From Alteromonas sp047556435 (GTDB lineage: Bacteria > Pseudomonadota > Gammaproteobacteria > Enterobacterales > Alteromonadaceae): a stretch of 64,000 nucleotides of DNA. The stretch spans positions 1,674,001 through 1,738,000 of the forward strand of contig NZ_CP180210.1 in assembly GCF_047556435.1 (NCBI RefSeq), written 5' to 3'. The notes beneath the pieces were generated by a model. It was not told the DNA's origin. It made no database searches and saw nothing but the letters and a program-made list of their open reading frames with translations. Below, in pieces: positions 50,749 through 59,786 of the stretch. The translations under genes and the position numbers were made by a program. Each line of letters opens with the position of its first letter. The first letter of the stretch is position 1.

Positions 50749-50773
50749 CATATCCTCAAAATTAAGCAATATG
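50749..50773 (-). promoter_or_regulatory. ROSE-like RNA thermometer of hsp20 copy 2
   Basis: Same CATAT-TGCTT / GAGG-ATATG pairing as in copy 1, with a different loop (AATTTT). Conservation of the paired bases and not of the loop supports selection on structure. Confidence 0.6.
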
Positions 50774-50840
50774 TAAGTTAAATGTGCCCCGATTAACGGC
50801 GGCAGTGTTGTCGGCCTGACCATTCAGCACCGACAACATT

Positions 50841-50869
50841 AAAGTGAGGATAGCGAGAATTTTTTCAAG
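50841..50869 (-). promoter_or_regulatory. Sigma-32-like promoter of hsp20 copy 2
   Basis: -35 CTTGAAA (50869-50863), 13-nt spacer, -10 CCTCACTTT (50849-50841): the -35 is perfect, and the -10 keeps C, C and A of CCCCATNT. Confidence 0.6.
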
Positions 50870-50887
50870 TAGAAAATATGAAAAAAA

Positions 50888-52159
50888 TTACATTGCCAGT
50901 GTTTTTACGATTTGGCCATCCTTCATAACGAAACGGATATCTTCCATTTTCTGCATATCTTCCAATGGGTTACCTGGAACGGCAACCATGTCAGCCAGCT
51001 TACCCTCAGACAGGCTGCCTAAGGTGTCCTGTTGCTTAAGCAACGTGGCTGGATTGATGGTAGCGGCCTGTATGGCCTGCATAGGGGTCATGCCGAACTT
51101 CACCATGCGGGCAAATTGTTTGCCGTTATCACCATGAGGATAGACACCAGCGTCTGAGCCAAATACCATTTTTACACCCGCTTTCACGGCCTTTTCAAAG
51201 TTCTCGCGCTGACGCTTACCTACTACACGCTCCTTGTTCAGACTTTCTTCAAGAATGCCGGCTTTTTCGCCTTCGCCCAGAATGTATTCAGTTACGTAAA
51301 TGTCCATAGAGAAATAAGTACCATTTTTCAGTGCCAGCTCAATGGCTTCATCATCCAGCAAACTTACGTGCTCCACCGAATCAACGCCAGCGCGAATAGC
51401 ATCTTTAATGCCGCTGGTGCCGTGGGCATGCGTTGCCACAGTCAGTCCACGTAAATGCGCCTCGGCAATTAACGCCTTCATCTCTTCCAGCGTATATTGT
51501 TGCGCGCCTACCTTGGTACCTTTAGACAGCACGCCGCCAGTCGCACAGAACTTAATAACGGTAGCGCCATATTTGATATTACGACGCACTGCTTTGCGAA
51601 CTTCCCATGGACCATCCGCTACGCCTTCGCTGTAGTCTTCGTATTCATAAGGGAGCAGGTTGCTATCGCAGTGGCCGCCGGTGACGCCAAGTGACGGACC
51701 TGCGACGAACATGCGTGGGCCAGGGACATCACCCGCGTTAATGGCATCACGTAGCGCCACGTCAGCAAAGCCAGGAGCGCCAACGTTCCTGACCGTAGTG
51801 AAACCTGCCATTAAGGTGTCTTGTGCATGTTTAACGCCGGTGATGGCAGCGCGGGGCAGTGAAACCGACAAGCGCTTGTAGCCGTGCTTAGTGGCATCGC
51901 TGGTTAAATGTACGTGCATATCCATGAGGCCAGGCATTAACGTCGCGTTGCCCAGGTCAACCCGCTCAGCATCATCAGGTATGGTTACCCGGCCCTGCAC
52001 ACCTGCAGCCTGGATTTGATTACCGTCCACTACCACAACAGCATTGTTAATAAGCTTGCCACTTTCTACGTCAATCATTCTGTCTGCGGTAATCACTTTA
52101 GGCGCAGCAAACGCGCTGGTGATCACCATGCTCAATAACAGCAGTGTTAGTCGTTTCAT
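50888..52159 (-). CDS. Secreted metal-dependent amidohydrolase
   Basis: A protein of 423 residues with a signal peptide (MKRLTLLLLSMVITSAFA). TIM-barrel amidohydrolase: metal motif MDMHVHL, candidate carboxylated Lys in VIKFCATGG, His in ATHAHG and VEHVS, and catalytic Asp in FGSDAGVYPHGDNG. The set fits binuclear Xaa-Pro/imidazolonepropionase-like exported amidohydrolases that cleave dipeptides or N-acyl amino acids; substrate not deducible. It lies next to hsp20 copy 2, tail-to-head, without shared regulation visible. Confidence 0.88.
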   Translation of the reverse strand: MKRLTLLLLSMVITSAFAAPKVITADRMIDVESGKLINNAVVVVDGNQIQAAGVQGRVTIPDDAERVDLGNATLMPGLMDMHVHLTSDATKHGYKRLSVSLPRAAITGVKHAQDTLMAGFTTVRNVGAPGFADVALRDAINAGDVPGPRMFVAGPSLGVTGGHCDSNLLPYEYEDYSEGVADGPWEVRKAVRRNIKYGATVIKFCATGGVLSKGTKVGAQQYTLEEMKALIAEAHLRGLTVATHAHGTSGIKDAIRAGVDSVEHVSLLDDEAIELALKNGTYFSMDIYVTEYILGEGEKAGILEESLNKERVVGKRQRENFEKAVKAGVKMVFGSDAGVYPHGDNGKQFARMVKFGMTPMQAIQAATINPATLLKQQDTLGSLSEGKLADMVAVPGNPLEDMQKMEDIRFVMKDGQIVKTLAM

Positions 52160-52373
52160 GTTATTCCCTTGTGGTTTCGATATTGTTATTTTGACGGTAC
52201 ACGTAAGCGCTTTACTGTTACAGAAAAGAGTCTATATAGAAGAGCGCCGTAGTGTGTTGGATAGGCTAAATTTACCTGACCATAAGCCGACACCAATTGA
52301 GGTGGACCAATTCACTTTACCAACGTCAGATTGAAAAGGGCAGCGCTTGCGGCAAAAAGCGCGAATGGCGCGA

Positions 52374-53885
52374 TTACTTTGCTTTTTTGCGCGACAACCC
52401 AATCCCGACAATAAATGCGGCAAACGTCATGCACAGGGCGAGAAAATCGCCAAAATAGCGGTAGGGTGTCATGCCTCGCATAGCGATTACCGGCGCTTCA
52501 ATGCTGCCAGCTGCAAACTGTTCCAACTGCGACGTTATGTGTCCCTTGTGATCAATAAATGCGGTAATGCCATTATTGGTGGCACGAATAACCGGGCGAC
52601 CAGTTTCCGCGGCGCGTGCCCGGGCGATTTGCAGGTGCTGCGCCGGACCATGTGAACGGCCAAACCAGGCATCATTGCTAACGGTAATGATCATGTCAGT
52701 ATCATCGTGTACGTTTGCCATCACCTGACGCGGGAAAGCGATTTCAAAACAAATTGCCGGTGCCAGATGAATGCCGTTGGCGGTTAGGTTTTTTTGCACA
52801 AAATCCCCACGTGAAAAAGAGGACATGGGCAAGTCAAACAGCGGGGCCAGTGGGCGCAGAAAATCCTCAAACGGCACAAATTCTCCCACCGGCAGCAAAT
52901 GGTGTTTTGCATAGCGGTTATTATGAAAATACCGATAATGCCCGGTTTGTGCGTCAGCATCTTCTTTGCCCAGCACCAGAAGGTTATTCCAGGCTTCATC
53001 AGATTCAAAATTGTAGTTTACCACACCGGTAATCAGTGCCGCATTTTGCTTCGCTGCGCGGGCATCCATTTCCAGTATAAATTCCTGCGCCAGATACTCC
53101 AGTTTGGGTATGGCAGCTTCCGGCCAGATGATGAGGTCGTTATCCCACAGGCCTTCAGTGAGCGCCTGGTATTTTTGCATGGTAGGAACGTCCTGTTCGG
53201 GTACCCACCGCAGAGACTGTTTGATGTTACCCTGAACCATGGCAACGTCATATCTTTTATGGGCAGTTACCCAGTCATGCTGACTGGCAACCCATCCACT
53301 GACATAAGCAATCACCACCGCCAGTGATGATAGGACAATACGGGGGAGTGTCTGACTTATCGCTAGCAGTGCCCCCAGACTGATGAGCAGAGCGGTAACG
53401 CCGGTCTCACCGATTACCGGAAACCAGCCCAGCAGCGGACTATCCAATTGACTGTAGCCTAGTGATAACCACGGAAAGCCTGTAAGTACCCAGCTTCTGA
53501 GCCACTCGGAAATGAACCAGAGCAATGGCAGGGTTAGCGGCCACACCGCTACGGAAAAGTATTTCTTGTTGATCCAGAGCGCAAGGGCGGGATACAGCGC
53601 CAGATAGCCACAAAGCAGAGCCATCAAAGCTACAGAGGCAATTAGAGGTAAGCCGCCGAAATCGGCAATACTGACATGAACCCAACTGATACCTGCACCA
53701 AACCAGCCAAAGCCGAACAACCATCCGGCTTTAAAGCCATTACCCGGTGCTTTTGCTACCCGTCTTATCCCCAGACCCAGCGCAAGCAGAGCCACCGGCC
53801 AGATAGAGAAAGGCGCAAACGCCAGCGTAAGGCTGGCGCCACTCAGTAAAAGTAGTAAGGGGGAAACCAGTGCTTTCAGCGTCAA
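52374..53885 (-). CDS. lnt: Apolipoprotein N-acyltransferase
   Basis: A protein of 503 residues. About six N-terminal transmembrane helices (LALGLGIRRVAKAP) and a periplasmic nitrilase domain with Glu in IIWPEAAIPKLE, Lys in the HHLLPVGEFVPFED region and Cys in LAPAICFEIAFP, followed by DAWFGRSHGPAQHLQIARARAAETGRP. Adds the third acyl chain to lipoproteins in the inner membrane. TTG start directly after the corC stop (TAATTG), so it is translationally linked to corC. It is the last gene of the conserved cluster. Confidence 0.97.
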   Translation of the reverse strand: MTLKALVSPLLLLLSGASLTLAFAPFSIWPVALLALGLGIRRVAKAPGNGFKAGWLFGFGWFGAGISWVHVSIADFGGLPLIASVALMALLCGYLALYPALALWINKKYFSVAVWPLTLPLLWFISEWLRSWVLTGFPWLSLGYSQLDSPLLGWFPVIGETGVTALLISLGALLAISQTLPRIVLSSLAVVIAYVSGWVASQHDWVTAHKRYDVAMVQGNIKQSLRWVPEQDVPTMQKYQALTEGLWDNDLIIWPEAAIPKLEYLAQEFILEMDARAAKQNAALITGVVNYNFESDEAWNNLLVLGKEDADAQTGHYRYFHNNRYAKHHLLPVGEFVPFEDFLRPLAPLFDLPMSSFSRGDFVQKNLTANGIHLAPAICFEIAFPRQVMANVHDDTDMIITVSNDAWFGRSHGPAQHLQIARARAAETGRPVIRATNNGITAFIDHKGHITSQLEQFAAGSIEAPVIAMRGMTPYRYFGDFLALCMTFAAFIVGIGLSRKKAK

Positions 53886-54743
53886 TTACTCCAATGACGG
53901 AACGGTAACCTTAAGTTGCACCAGGCGGCGCTTATCTGAATTGGTAATTTTAAACTGAATATCACCAATATTGATCTCATCATTGGTTGCCGGCATATGC
54001 CCGAATGCTTTGAGCACAATACCGCCAATAGTGTCAGCTTCCTCTTCACTAAAGCTGGTTTCAAAAAAGCTGTTAAATTCTTCCACCGGCGTTAGCGCTT
54101 TTACTGAATAGGTGTATTTGTTGAGGGGACGAATGTCGTCTGTACCGTCTTCTTCGGTGTCGTATTCATCCTCGATTTCACCGACGATGATCTCCAGAAT
54201 ATCTTCGATAGTAACCAGACCGGAAACGCCGCCATATTCATCCACCACGATTGCCATATGATAACGCTGCTGACGAAACTCTTTTAGCAGCACATCTACC
54301 CGTTTACTTTCCGGAACGATAACCGCAGGGCGCAGAATGTCGCGAAGCTGGAATTCTCTTTCAGGGTTAAAGGCGTAGCTCAGCAAATCCTTTGCCAGCA
54401 GTATCCCTTCAATATGGTCTTTATCTTCACTGATAACAGGGAAGCGGGAGTGGGCAGACTCGAGCATAACTGGCAGAAACTCTTCTACATTTTGCTCGAT
54501 GTCGATGGTAGTCATTTGAGCGCGTGGGATCATGATGTCCCGAACCCGCATTTCATTTACGCCTATTACGCCTTCTATCATCTCCCTTGTCTGCGGATCG
54601 ATAAGTTCGCGTTGTTCGGCTTCCGTAATCACTTCAACCAGGTCTTGCTTGCTTTGCGGCTCGCCAGTGAATGTCAGTTTTAGTTTGTCTAACCAACTTC
54701 GTCCCGGGGAGCCGTTGGTAGAGTGGGGGTTATCGTCGCTCAT
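53886..54743 (-). CDS. corC: CBS-domain magnesium/cobalt efflux protein
   Basis: A protein of 285 residues. Two CBS domains (MIPRAQMTTIDIEQ ... SRFPVISEDKDHIEGILLAKDLL; PESKRVDVLLKEFRQQRYHMAIVVDEYGGVSGLVTIEDILE) and a C-terminal CorC/HlyC domain (about 205-285). It has no membrane part, as in E. coli YbeX/CorC, and assists Mg2+/Co2+ export or ribosome assembly in relatives. Lies between ybeY and lnt. Confidence 0.95.
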   Translation of the reverse strand: MSDDNPHSTNGSPGRSWLDKLKLTFTGEPQSKQDLVEVITEAEQRELIDPQTREMIEGVIGVNEMRVRDIMIPRAQMTTIDIEQNVEEFLPVMLESAHSRFPVISEDKDHIEGILLAKDLLSYAFNPEREFQLRDILRPAVIVPESKRVDVLLKEFRQQRYHMAIVVDEYGGVSGLVTIEDILEIIVGEIEDEYDTEEDGTDDIRPLNKYTYSVKALTPVEEFNSFFETSFSEEEADTIGGIVLKAFGHMPATNDEINIGDIQFKITNSDKRRLVQLKVTVPSLE

Positions 54744-54776
54744 AATTTCCGTAATTTCTTATATCCAAACGCCAAG

Positions 54777-55238
54777 TTAATGTTCCTGGTAAGGATCGTC
54801 AATCTCTAATTGAGACAAAATGTGAATTTCGCGGCTTTCCATTTCTTCCGCTTCGTCGTCGTTCTGGTGATCGAAACCCAACAGATGCAGAATGCCATGA
54901 ACAATCATATGGGCATAATGATGCTCTACATTCTTTCCCTGTTCTTCGGCTTCGCGGTGGATAACCGGAACACAAACTACCAGATCGCCCAGTAAATTTA
55001 CCGGGATATCGGGAGGACATTCGAAGGGAAAAGATAATACATTGGTGGGCTTATCTTTGCCGCGGAACTGATAATTCAGTGCCTGTGATTCTTCTTCATC
55101 AACAAAGCGAATGGTCACTTCCTGATCGCTTACGCCTTGTGCCTCATAGACCTCGGATGCCCAGGCCGTTACCTGAGCTTCATCAGGAATGAGTTGTTCG
55201 GATTCAAATGCACGTTGATAATCGACCTGTGCGGTCAT
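54777..55238 (-). CDS. ybeY: Endoribonuclease YbeY
   Basis: A protein of 153 residues. Zinc-binding triad in HMIVHGILHLLGFDHQND (H-G-x-L-H-L-x-G-x-D-H), plus the preceding NVLSFPFECPP and GDLVVCVPVIHREA. Processes 16S rRNA 3' end and takes part in ribosome quality control. It overlaps the phoH stop by 4 nt (ATGA). Confidence 0.97.
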   Translation of the reverse strand: MTAQVDYQRAFESEQLIPDEAQVTAWASEVYEAQGVSDQEVTIRFVDEEESQALNYQFRGKDKPTNVLSFPFECPPDIPVNLLGDLVVCVPVIHREAEEQGKNVEHHYAHMIVHGILHLLGFDHQNDDEAEEMESREIHILSQLEIDDPYQEH

Positions 55239-56308
55239 GATTTATCGCTCTTGTTTGATTTGTCGGCTGCAGCGGCACTGTCTTCAGCCTGCTTCATCGC
55301 TTCTTCTTTTTTGGCTTTGCGAATTTTTTCCTGCTCGGCGTCATGGGCTTCATACGCCTGCACAATTCGCGCTACAACCGGGTGGCGCACTACGTCGGTG
55401 GCATTAAAGAAATTAAATGAAATATCGTTCACTGAATTGAGCACGTCAATGCTGTGGCGAAGCCCTGAGCGCACGCCACGTGGCAGGTCAACCTGAGTGA
55501 TGTCTCCGGTTATAACCGCTTTTGAATTAAAGCCGATCCGCGTCAGAAACATTTTCATCTGTTCTGTCGTCGTGTTCTGACTTTCATCCAGAATGATGAA
55601 GGCATCATTAAGCGTACGGCCACGCATGTAAGCCAGTGGTGCAACTTCGATGACATTACGTTCCATCAGCTTTTCTACTTTCTCGAAACCGAGCATTTCA
55701 AACAGGGCATCATAAAGCGGGCGCAGATAAGGATCGACTTTTTGCGAAAGATCACCGGGCAGAAAACCGAGCTTTTCACCAGCTTCCACAGCTGGACGTG
55801 TGAGCAGGATGCGACGCACTTCCTGTCGCTCCAGCGCATCTACGGCACAGGCAACCGCCAGGTAGGTTTTACCGGTACCAGCAGGGCCAATACCGAAGCT
55901 GATATCGTGATTGATAATGTTATCAACGTACTGCGACTGGTTAGGGTTGCGTGGCTTGATAACGCCACGCTTAGTGCGGATATGAACATCCTTGGCATAA
56001 TGGCCGGCTTCGGCCCGTTCCAGGCAGCGTGCCTCCTGAATTGCCAGATGCACCTGCTCGGCATCCAGGTCAGGAATGACACCTTTCACTGGCTGGGTTT
56101 CAATATACAGTAATTTGAGCAGCTCAGAGGCTCCACTGGCCTGCTGTGGTTCACCCAACACCTTAAAGGCATTGCTTCGGTACGTGATCTCCACACCCAA
56201 CCGACGTTCAATCTGTTTGATGTTATCGTCAAATGGGCCACACAGGCTGGAAAGTCTTTTGTTATCTTCTGGTTCTAAAATAATTTCGTTGCTGACCAAA
56301 GTACTCAA
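55235..56308 (-). CDS. ybeZ: PhoH-like ATPase (YbeZ)
   Basis: A protein of 357 residues. Small N-terminal domain and then a PhoH ATPase core with Walker A GPAGTGKTYLA and Walker B AFIILDESQNTT. A Lys-rich C-terminal tail (EKIRKAKKEEAMKQAEDSAAAADKSNKSDKS). It works with YbeY in RNA processing (known linkage). Overlaps ybeY; miaB lies 27 nt upstream of its start. Confidence 0.95.
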   Translation of the reverse strand: MSTLVSNEIILEPEDNKRLSSLCGPFDDNIKQIERRLGVEITYRSNAFKVLGEPQQASGASELLKLLYIETQPVKGVIPDLDAEQVHLAIQEARCLERAEAGHYAKDVHIRTKRGVIKPRNPNQSQYVDNIINHDISFGIGPAGTGKTYLAVACAVDALERQEVRRILLTRPAVEAGEKLGFLPGDLSQKVDPYLRPLYDALFEMLGFEKVEKLMERNVIEVAPLAYMRGRTLNDAFIILDESQNTTTEQMKMFLTRIGFNSKAVITGDITQVDLPRGVRSGLRHSIDVLNSVNDISFNFFNATDVVRHPVVARIVQAYEAHDAEQEKIRKAKKEEAMKQAEDSAAAADKSNKSDKS

Positions 56309-56335
56309 GTTACTGATATCCTCGCTTTAAAAAAT

Positions 56336-57772
56336 TTATGCTGTTGGCACAAACTGACCCACACCGGTGGCGTCGGGCTGTTCGTGCAAATGCTTAGCCA
56401 TAATAGATTGGGGCGAAACGGCGACACGCAACCCCATGTCTTTCTCGCGACGAACCACATCGCCACGTAAAGAGTTGGTAAACACATCGGTCACTTTCAC
56501 ATCGACGAATTCGCCAATCATGTCTGGTGTTCCTTCAAAGTTTACAACACGGTTGTTTTCCGTGCGGCCCTGTAATTCCATGGGGCTTTTCTTTGACGGT
56601 CCTTCAACCAGAATACGTTGCTCCGTACCCACCATATTGCGGGCAATTCGCAGTGCCTGCTGATTAATACGTTGTTGCAGCAAATAAAGGCGCTGTTTTT
56701 TGGTTTCTTCGCTGACATCATCTACGGCATCGGCAGCTGGTGTGCCAGGACGTGCGCTGTAAATGAAGCTGAAGCTCAGGTCATAATCAATGGCCTGAAT
56801 CAGATCCATGGTGGCTTCAAAATCCGCATCGGTCTCACCAGGGAAGCCAATGATAAAGTCACTGGACATGCTGATATTCGGACGCACCTTGCGCAAACGA
56901 CGAATGGTAGATTTGTACTCCAATGCAGTATGGCCGCGCTTCATCAGGTTTAAAATACGATCGGAACCGCTTTGTACCGGCAAATGGAGATGATCCACCA
57001 GTTCAGGGATTGACGCGTACGCCTCAATAATGTCATCGGTGAACTCCACCGGATGTGACGTGGTATAGCGAATACGATCAATTCCATCGATTGCCGCTAC
57101 CAGTTCCAGCAACTCAGAGAAACGGCAAATGCTGCCATCGTGATTTTCACCTCGGTAGGCATTTACGTTTTGTCCAAGCAGGTTCACTTCACGAACGCCC
57201 TGCTGGGCTAATTGTGCGATTTCAAGGATCACGTCATCCGCAGGGCGGCTGACTTCTTCACCGCGGGTATAGGGCACCACACAGAAGCTGCAGTACTTGG
57301 AGCAGCCTTCCATAATAGAGACAAACGCAGTAGGGCCTTCAGCACGGGGTTCTGGCAGACGGTCAAATTTTTCAATTTCCGGAAAGCTGACATCAACCAC
57401 TGACTTTTCACCACCTTTTAACTGGTTAATCATCTCAGGCAGGCGATGCAAAGTTTGTGGACCGAAAACCAAGTCAACGAAAGGCGCGCGCTGGCGAATA
57501 AGCTCGCCTTCCTGGGATGCCACGCAACCTCCCACACCAATAATCAGGTCGGGTTTGGTTTGTTTCAGGTTTTTCCAGCGGCCTAATTGGTGAAATACTT
57601 TTTCCTGAGCTTTTTCCCGGATAGAGCAGGTGTTAAGCAGGATAACGTCGGCATCTTCCGGCGCGTCGGCCTGGCTATAGCCATGTGTCGAATCCAGCAG
57701 GTCTGCCATTTTTTCCGAGTCGTACTCGTTCATTTGGCAGCCCCAGGTTTTGATATACAGCTTTTTGGTCAT
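56336..57772 (-). CDS. miaB: tRNA-2-methylthio-N6-dimethylallyladenosine synthase
   Basis: A protein of 478 residues from the ATG at 57772 (MTKKLYIKTWGCQMNEYDSE). N-terminal UPF0004 domain holding the auxiliary iron-sulphur Cys residues (including LLNTCSIREKA), the radical-SAM motif CSKYCSFCVVPYTRG (CxxxCxxC) and a C-terminal TRAM domain (VEGPSKKSPMELQGRTENNRVVNF). Methylthiolates i6A37 in tRNAs. First gene of the miaB-phoH-ybeY-corC-lnt operon; the frame extends 26 codons upstream without support. Confidence 0.97.
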   Translation of the reverse strand: MTKKLYIKTWGCQMNEYDSEKMADLLDSTHGYSQADAPEDADVILLNTCSIREKAQEKVFHQLGRWKNLKQTKPDLIIGVGGCVASQEGELIRQRAPFVDLVFGPQTLHRLPEMINQLKGGEKSVVDVSFPEIEKFDRLPEPRAEGPTAFVSIMEGCSKYCSFCVVPYTRGEEVSRPADDVILEIAQLAQQGVREVNLLGQNVNAYRGENHDGSICRFSELLELVAAIDGIDRIRYTTSHPVEFTDDIIEAYASIPELVDHLHLPVQSGSDRILNLMKRGHTALEYKSTIRRLRKVRPNISMSSDFIIGFPGETDADFEATMDLIQAIDYDLSFSFIYSARPGTPAADAVDDVSEETKKQRLYLLQQRINQQALRIARNMVGTEQRILVEGPSKKSPMELQGRTENNRVVNFEGTPDMIGEFVDVKVTDVFTNSLRGDVVRREKDMGLRVAVSPQSIMAKHLHEQPDATGVGQFVPTA

Positions 57773-58141
57773 AACTACTTGATAACCTGTATGTTTGCAC
57801 CAGCGTTTTAGCCTTACTCTGACTTCATGTTGAGAAGCCCGGCGGGGCACCTGACTGTGCGAATTCCGAAGATGGCTGGTGGATGTTCAAAATAGCCGCA
57901 CATTTTACCCGTTTTAAAGCGTTTTGCACAGAGGCAGAGAGGCTAAATCTGCTTCTGGCTGTACGCTTTCGCGTGCACCCGGGAATGCGCTAAATGGATA
58001 GACTGTGCCCTGCTGCGGTCAGTTTTGGCTGCTGTCAGCCACAGAATTCAAATTTACACAACGTAACGTAGTCACATTGCGCTGCATCATGGCGGCGCGC
58101 AAACGTTTGGGTCATAATGCCGTTAAGGAATAGGAGATGTC
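57773..58141. promoter_or_regulatory. Divergent intergenic region, miaB / ubiF-like
   Basis: Carries promoters for both genes, none of them clear by eye. A CATAAT (about 58111-58116) before the ubiF-like gene lacks a good -35. No gene seen. Confidence 0.45.
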
Positions 58142-59335
58142 ATGTACGATTTTTGTATTAACGGCGGCGGTATGGTGGGGGCCTCGCTGGCATTAGGGCT
58201 GGCGCAGCAAGGCTATAACGTCGCGCTGGTTGAGACTGCAGTGCCGACGCCATTTGATCCAAACTCTGGACCGGATTTGCGGGTCTCTGCTATCAGTGAA
58301 CACTCGGTGGTTATACTGCGGGCCCTGGGGGCATGGAAACACATTAACGCGATGCGGGTAAGACCTTACACCGGTCTGGCTGTGTGGGAAGAAGAAGGCA
58401 ACGAAACCACGTTCTCTGCTGAGTCTGTGAACTTACCCCAGTTAGGTTATTTTGTTGAAAATCGTATTTTACAACTTGGTTGCTATGAGGCACTTAAGGA
58501 TTTCGATAACGTGACCTGGTTTACCCAAAGCCCGGTGGCAAGCTTTGATTTCAACGCGGGGGATGCCAGCACGCTGACCTTAGCTGACGGGACCAACATT
58601 GAGGCGCAGTGGGTAGTCGGTGCTGATGGCGCGCGTTCAGCGGTAAGAAAGGCTGCCGATATTGGCAGTAGCGGCTGGCAGTACGAGCAACAGGCACTGG
58701 GAATAACAGTAAAAATGCACCAAACCGCAGCGCCCGTCACCTGGCAACGTTTTTATCCTACTGGCCCTCGGGCATACCTGCCCATGTATGATAATTTTGC
58801 ATCGCTTATCTGGTATGACGATGCCAAAACCGTTGCTGAGCTAAAAGGGTTGTCGAATGACGCTCTAAAAGCCCGTGTCCTTGCCGCTTTTCCTGATCGA
58901 CTGATCGCCGGTGACAACGACTTTACCATACAGGATAAAGCGGCGTTTCCATTAACCCGTTCCCACGCCAGTGCGTATGTTACGCCCTCGGTGGTGTTAG
59001 TGGGCGATGCCGCGCATACCATTAATCCGCTGGCAGGGCAGGGAGTCAATCTTGGGTTTCGGGACATCGAGTCGTTACTCGCGCTGACAGCGAGTGGCCC
59101 CGACATCAGCCAACTGGCATTTTATCGTGCACTTAAAACGAAATATGAAAAGCCGAGACAACGGGACAATGCGCTGATGATGGCGGGTATGGACAGTTTC
59201 TACCTCTTGTTTAGTAACAATTCGGGCCCACTTAAATGGATACGAAATCAATTACTCACCGTGGCTGATAAAGTAAAACCGGCTAAACGGGAAGTACTAA
59301 AGTATGCTCTGGGGTTAAATCAATGGAAGTTTTAA
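58142..59335 (+). CDS. ubiF: FAD-dependent ubiquinone-biosynthesis hydroxylase (UbiF-type)
   Basis: A protein of 397 residues. Rossmann loop CINGGGMVGASLALGL, the UbiH/F family motif VVGADGARSAVRK (DG) and the second FAD motif LVGDAAHTINPLAGQGVNLGFRD. The family includes UbiF, UbiH, UbiI and VisC. Assigned UbiF because of its place divergent from miaB and near the tRNA cluster, as in E. coli; sequence alone does not separate members. Hydroxylates the ring of ubiquinone intermediates at the membrane. The last 13 nt overlap a small gene. Confidence 0.85.
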   Translation: MYDFCINGGGMVGASLALGLAQQGYNVALVETAVPTPFDPNSGPDLRVSAISEHSVVILRALGAWKHINAMRVRPYTGLAVWEEEGNETTFSAESVNLPQLGYFVENRILQLGCYEALKDFDNVTWFTQSPVASFDFNAGDASTLTLADGTNIEAQWVVGADGARSAVRKAADIGSSGWQYEQQALGITVKMHQTAAPVTWQRFYPTGPRAYLPMYDNFASLIWYDDAKTVAELKGLSNDALKARVLAAFPDRLIAGDNDFTIQDKAAFPLTRSHASAYVTPSVVLVGDAAHTINPLAGQGVNLGFRDIESLLALTASGPDISQLAFYRALKTKYEKPRQRDNALMMAGMDSFYLLFSNNSGPLKWIRNQLLTVADKVKPAKREVLKYALGLNQWKF

Positions 59336-59502
59336 TACTATTGGCAGTCCTGTTTGGCGCGCTGTTTATTGTCGTGCCGCTGATTGAGCGCTCGAAAATG
59401 CGTATCAGTAACGAGGACGCGGCAAAATGGGCCAAGTGGATCTGGCCGCTGATGGGGATCCTGCTGGTTGCCCAATTGATAAGATTAATGCTGCAAGGGT
59501 AA
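59323..59502 (+). CDS. Small two-helix membrane protein overlapping ubiF
   Basis: The 59-residue product begins MEVLILLAVLFGALFIVVPL. Two hydrophobic helices (residues 3-20 and about 40-57) are joined by a basic/acidic loop IERSKMRISNEDAAKWAK. The ATG lies inside the ubiF-like gene, overlapping it by 13 nt in another frame, a classic sign of translational coupling. Too short for the size limit used in ORF calling. No family recognised. Confidence 0.65.
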   Translation: MEVLILLAVLFGALFIVVPLIERSKMRISNEDAAKWAKWIWPLMGILLVAQLIRLMLQG

Positions 59503-59652
59503 ATAAGGGTAAATAAAACAGGTAACAGGCGGATAAAGAATAATTCGCCGCTGAAGTCAGTTCGCCGTCTGCCATATCGGCTGTACGCCTCGTTTCTGCG
59601 TTTTTCTGTAGCAGGACGACAATAGTGTGTCCGTTCAACGTAATTAGAATAC

Positions 59653-59680
59653 AAAAAAGCGTGCCAGGGCACGCTTTTTT
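59653..59680. terminator. Bidirectional terminator
   Basis: AAAAAAGCGTGCC / GGCACGCTTTTTT between the convergent small membrane protein and symporter genes. Confidence 0.92.
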
Positions 59681-59786
59681 ATCTCTTGCAGGCTATCTGA
59701 CTAAAGCCTGCTGATATGTTGGCTGTAGCATCGGGGTAGGGCCGTCCATGAAATACGATGTTCTGGTACGGTTTTATTTTTCCCGC

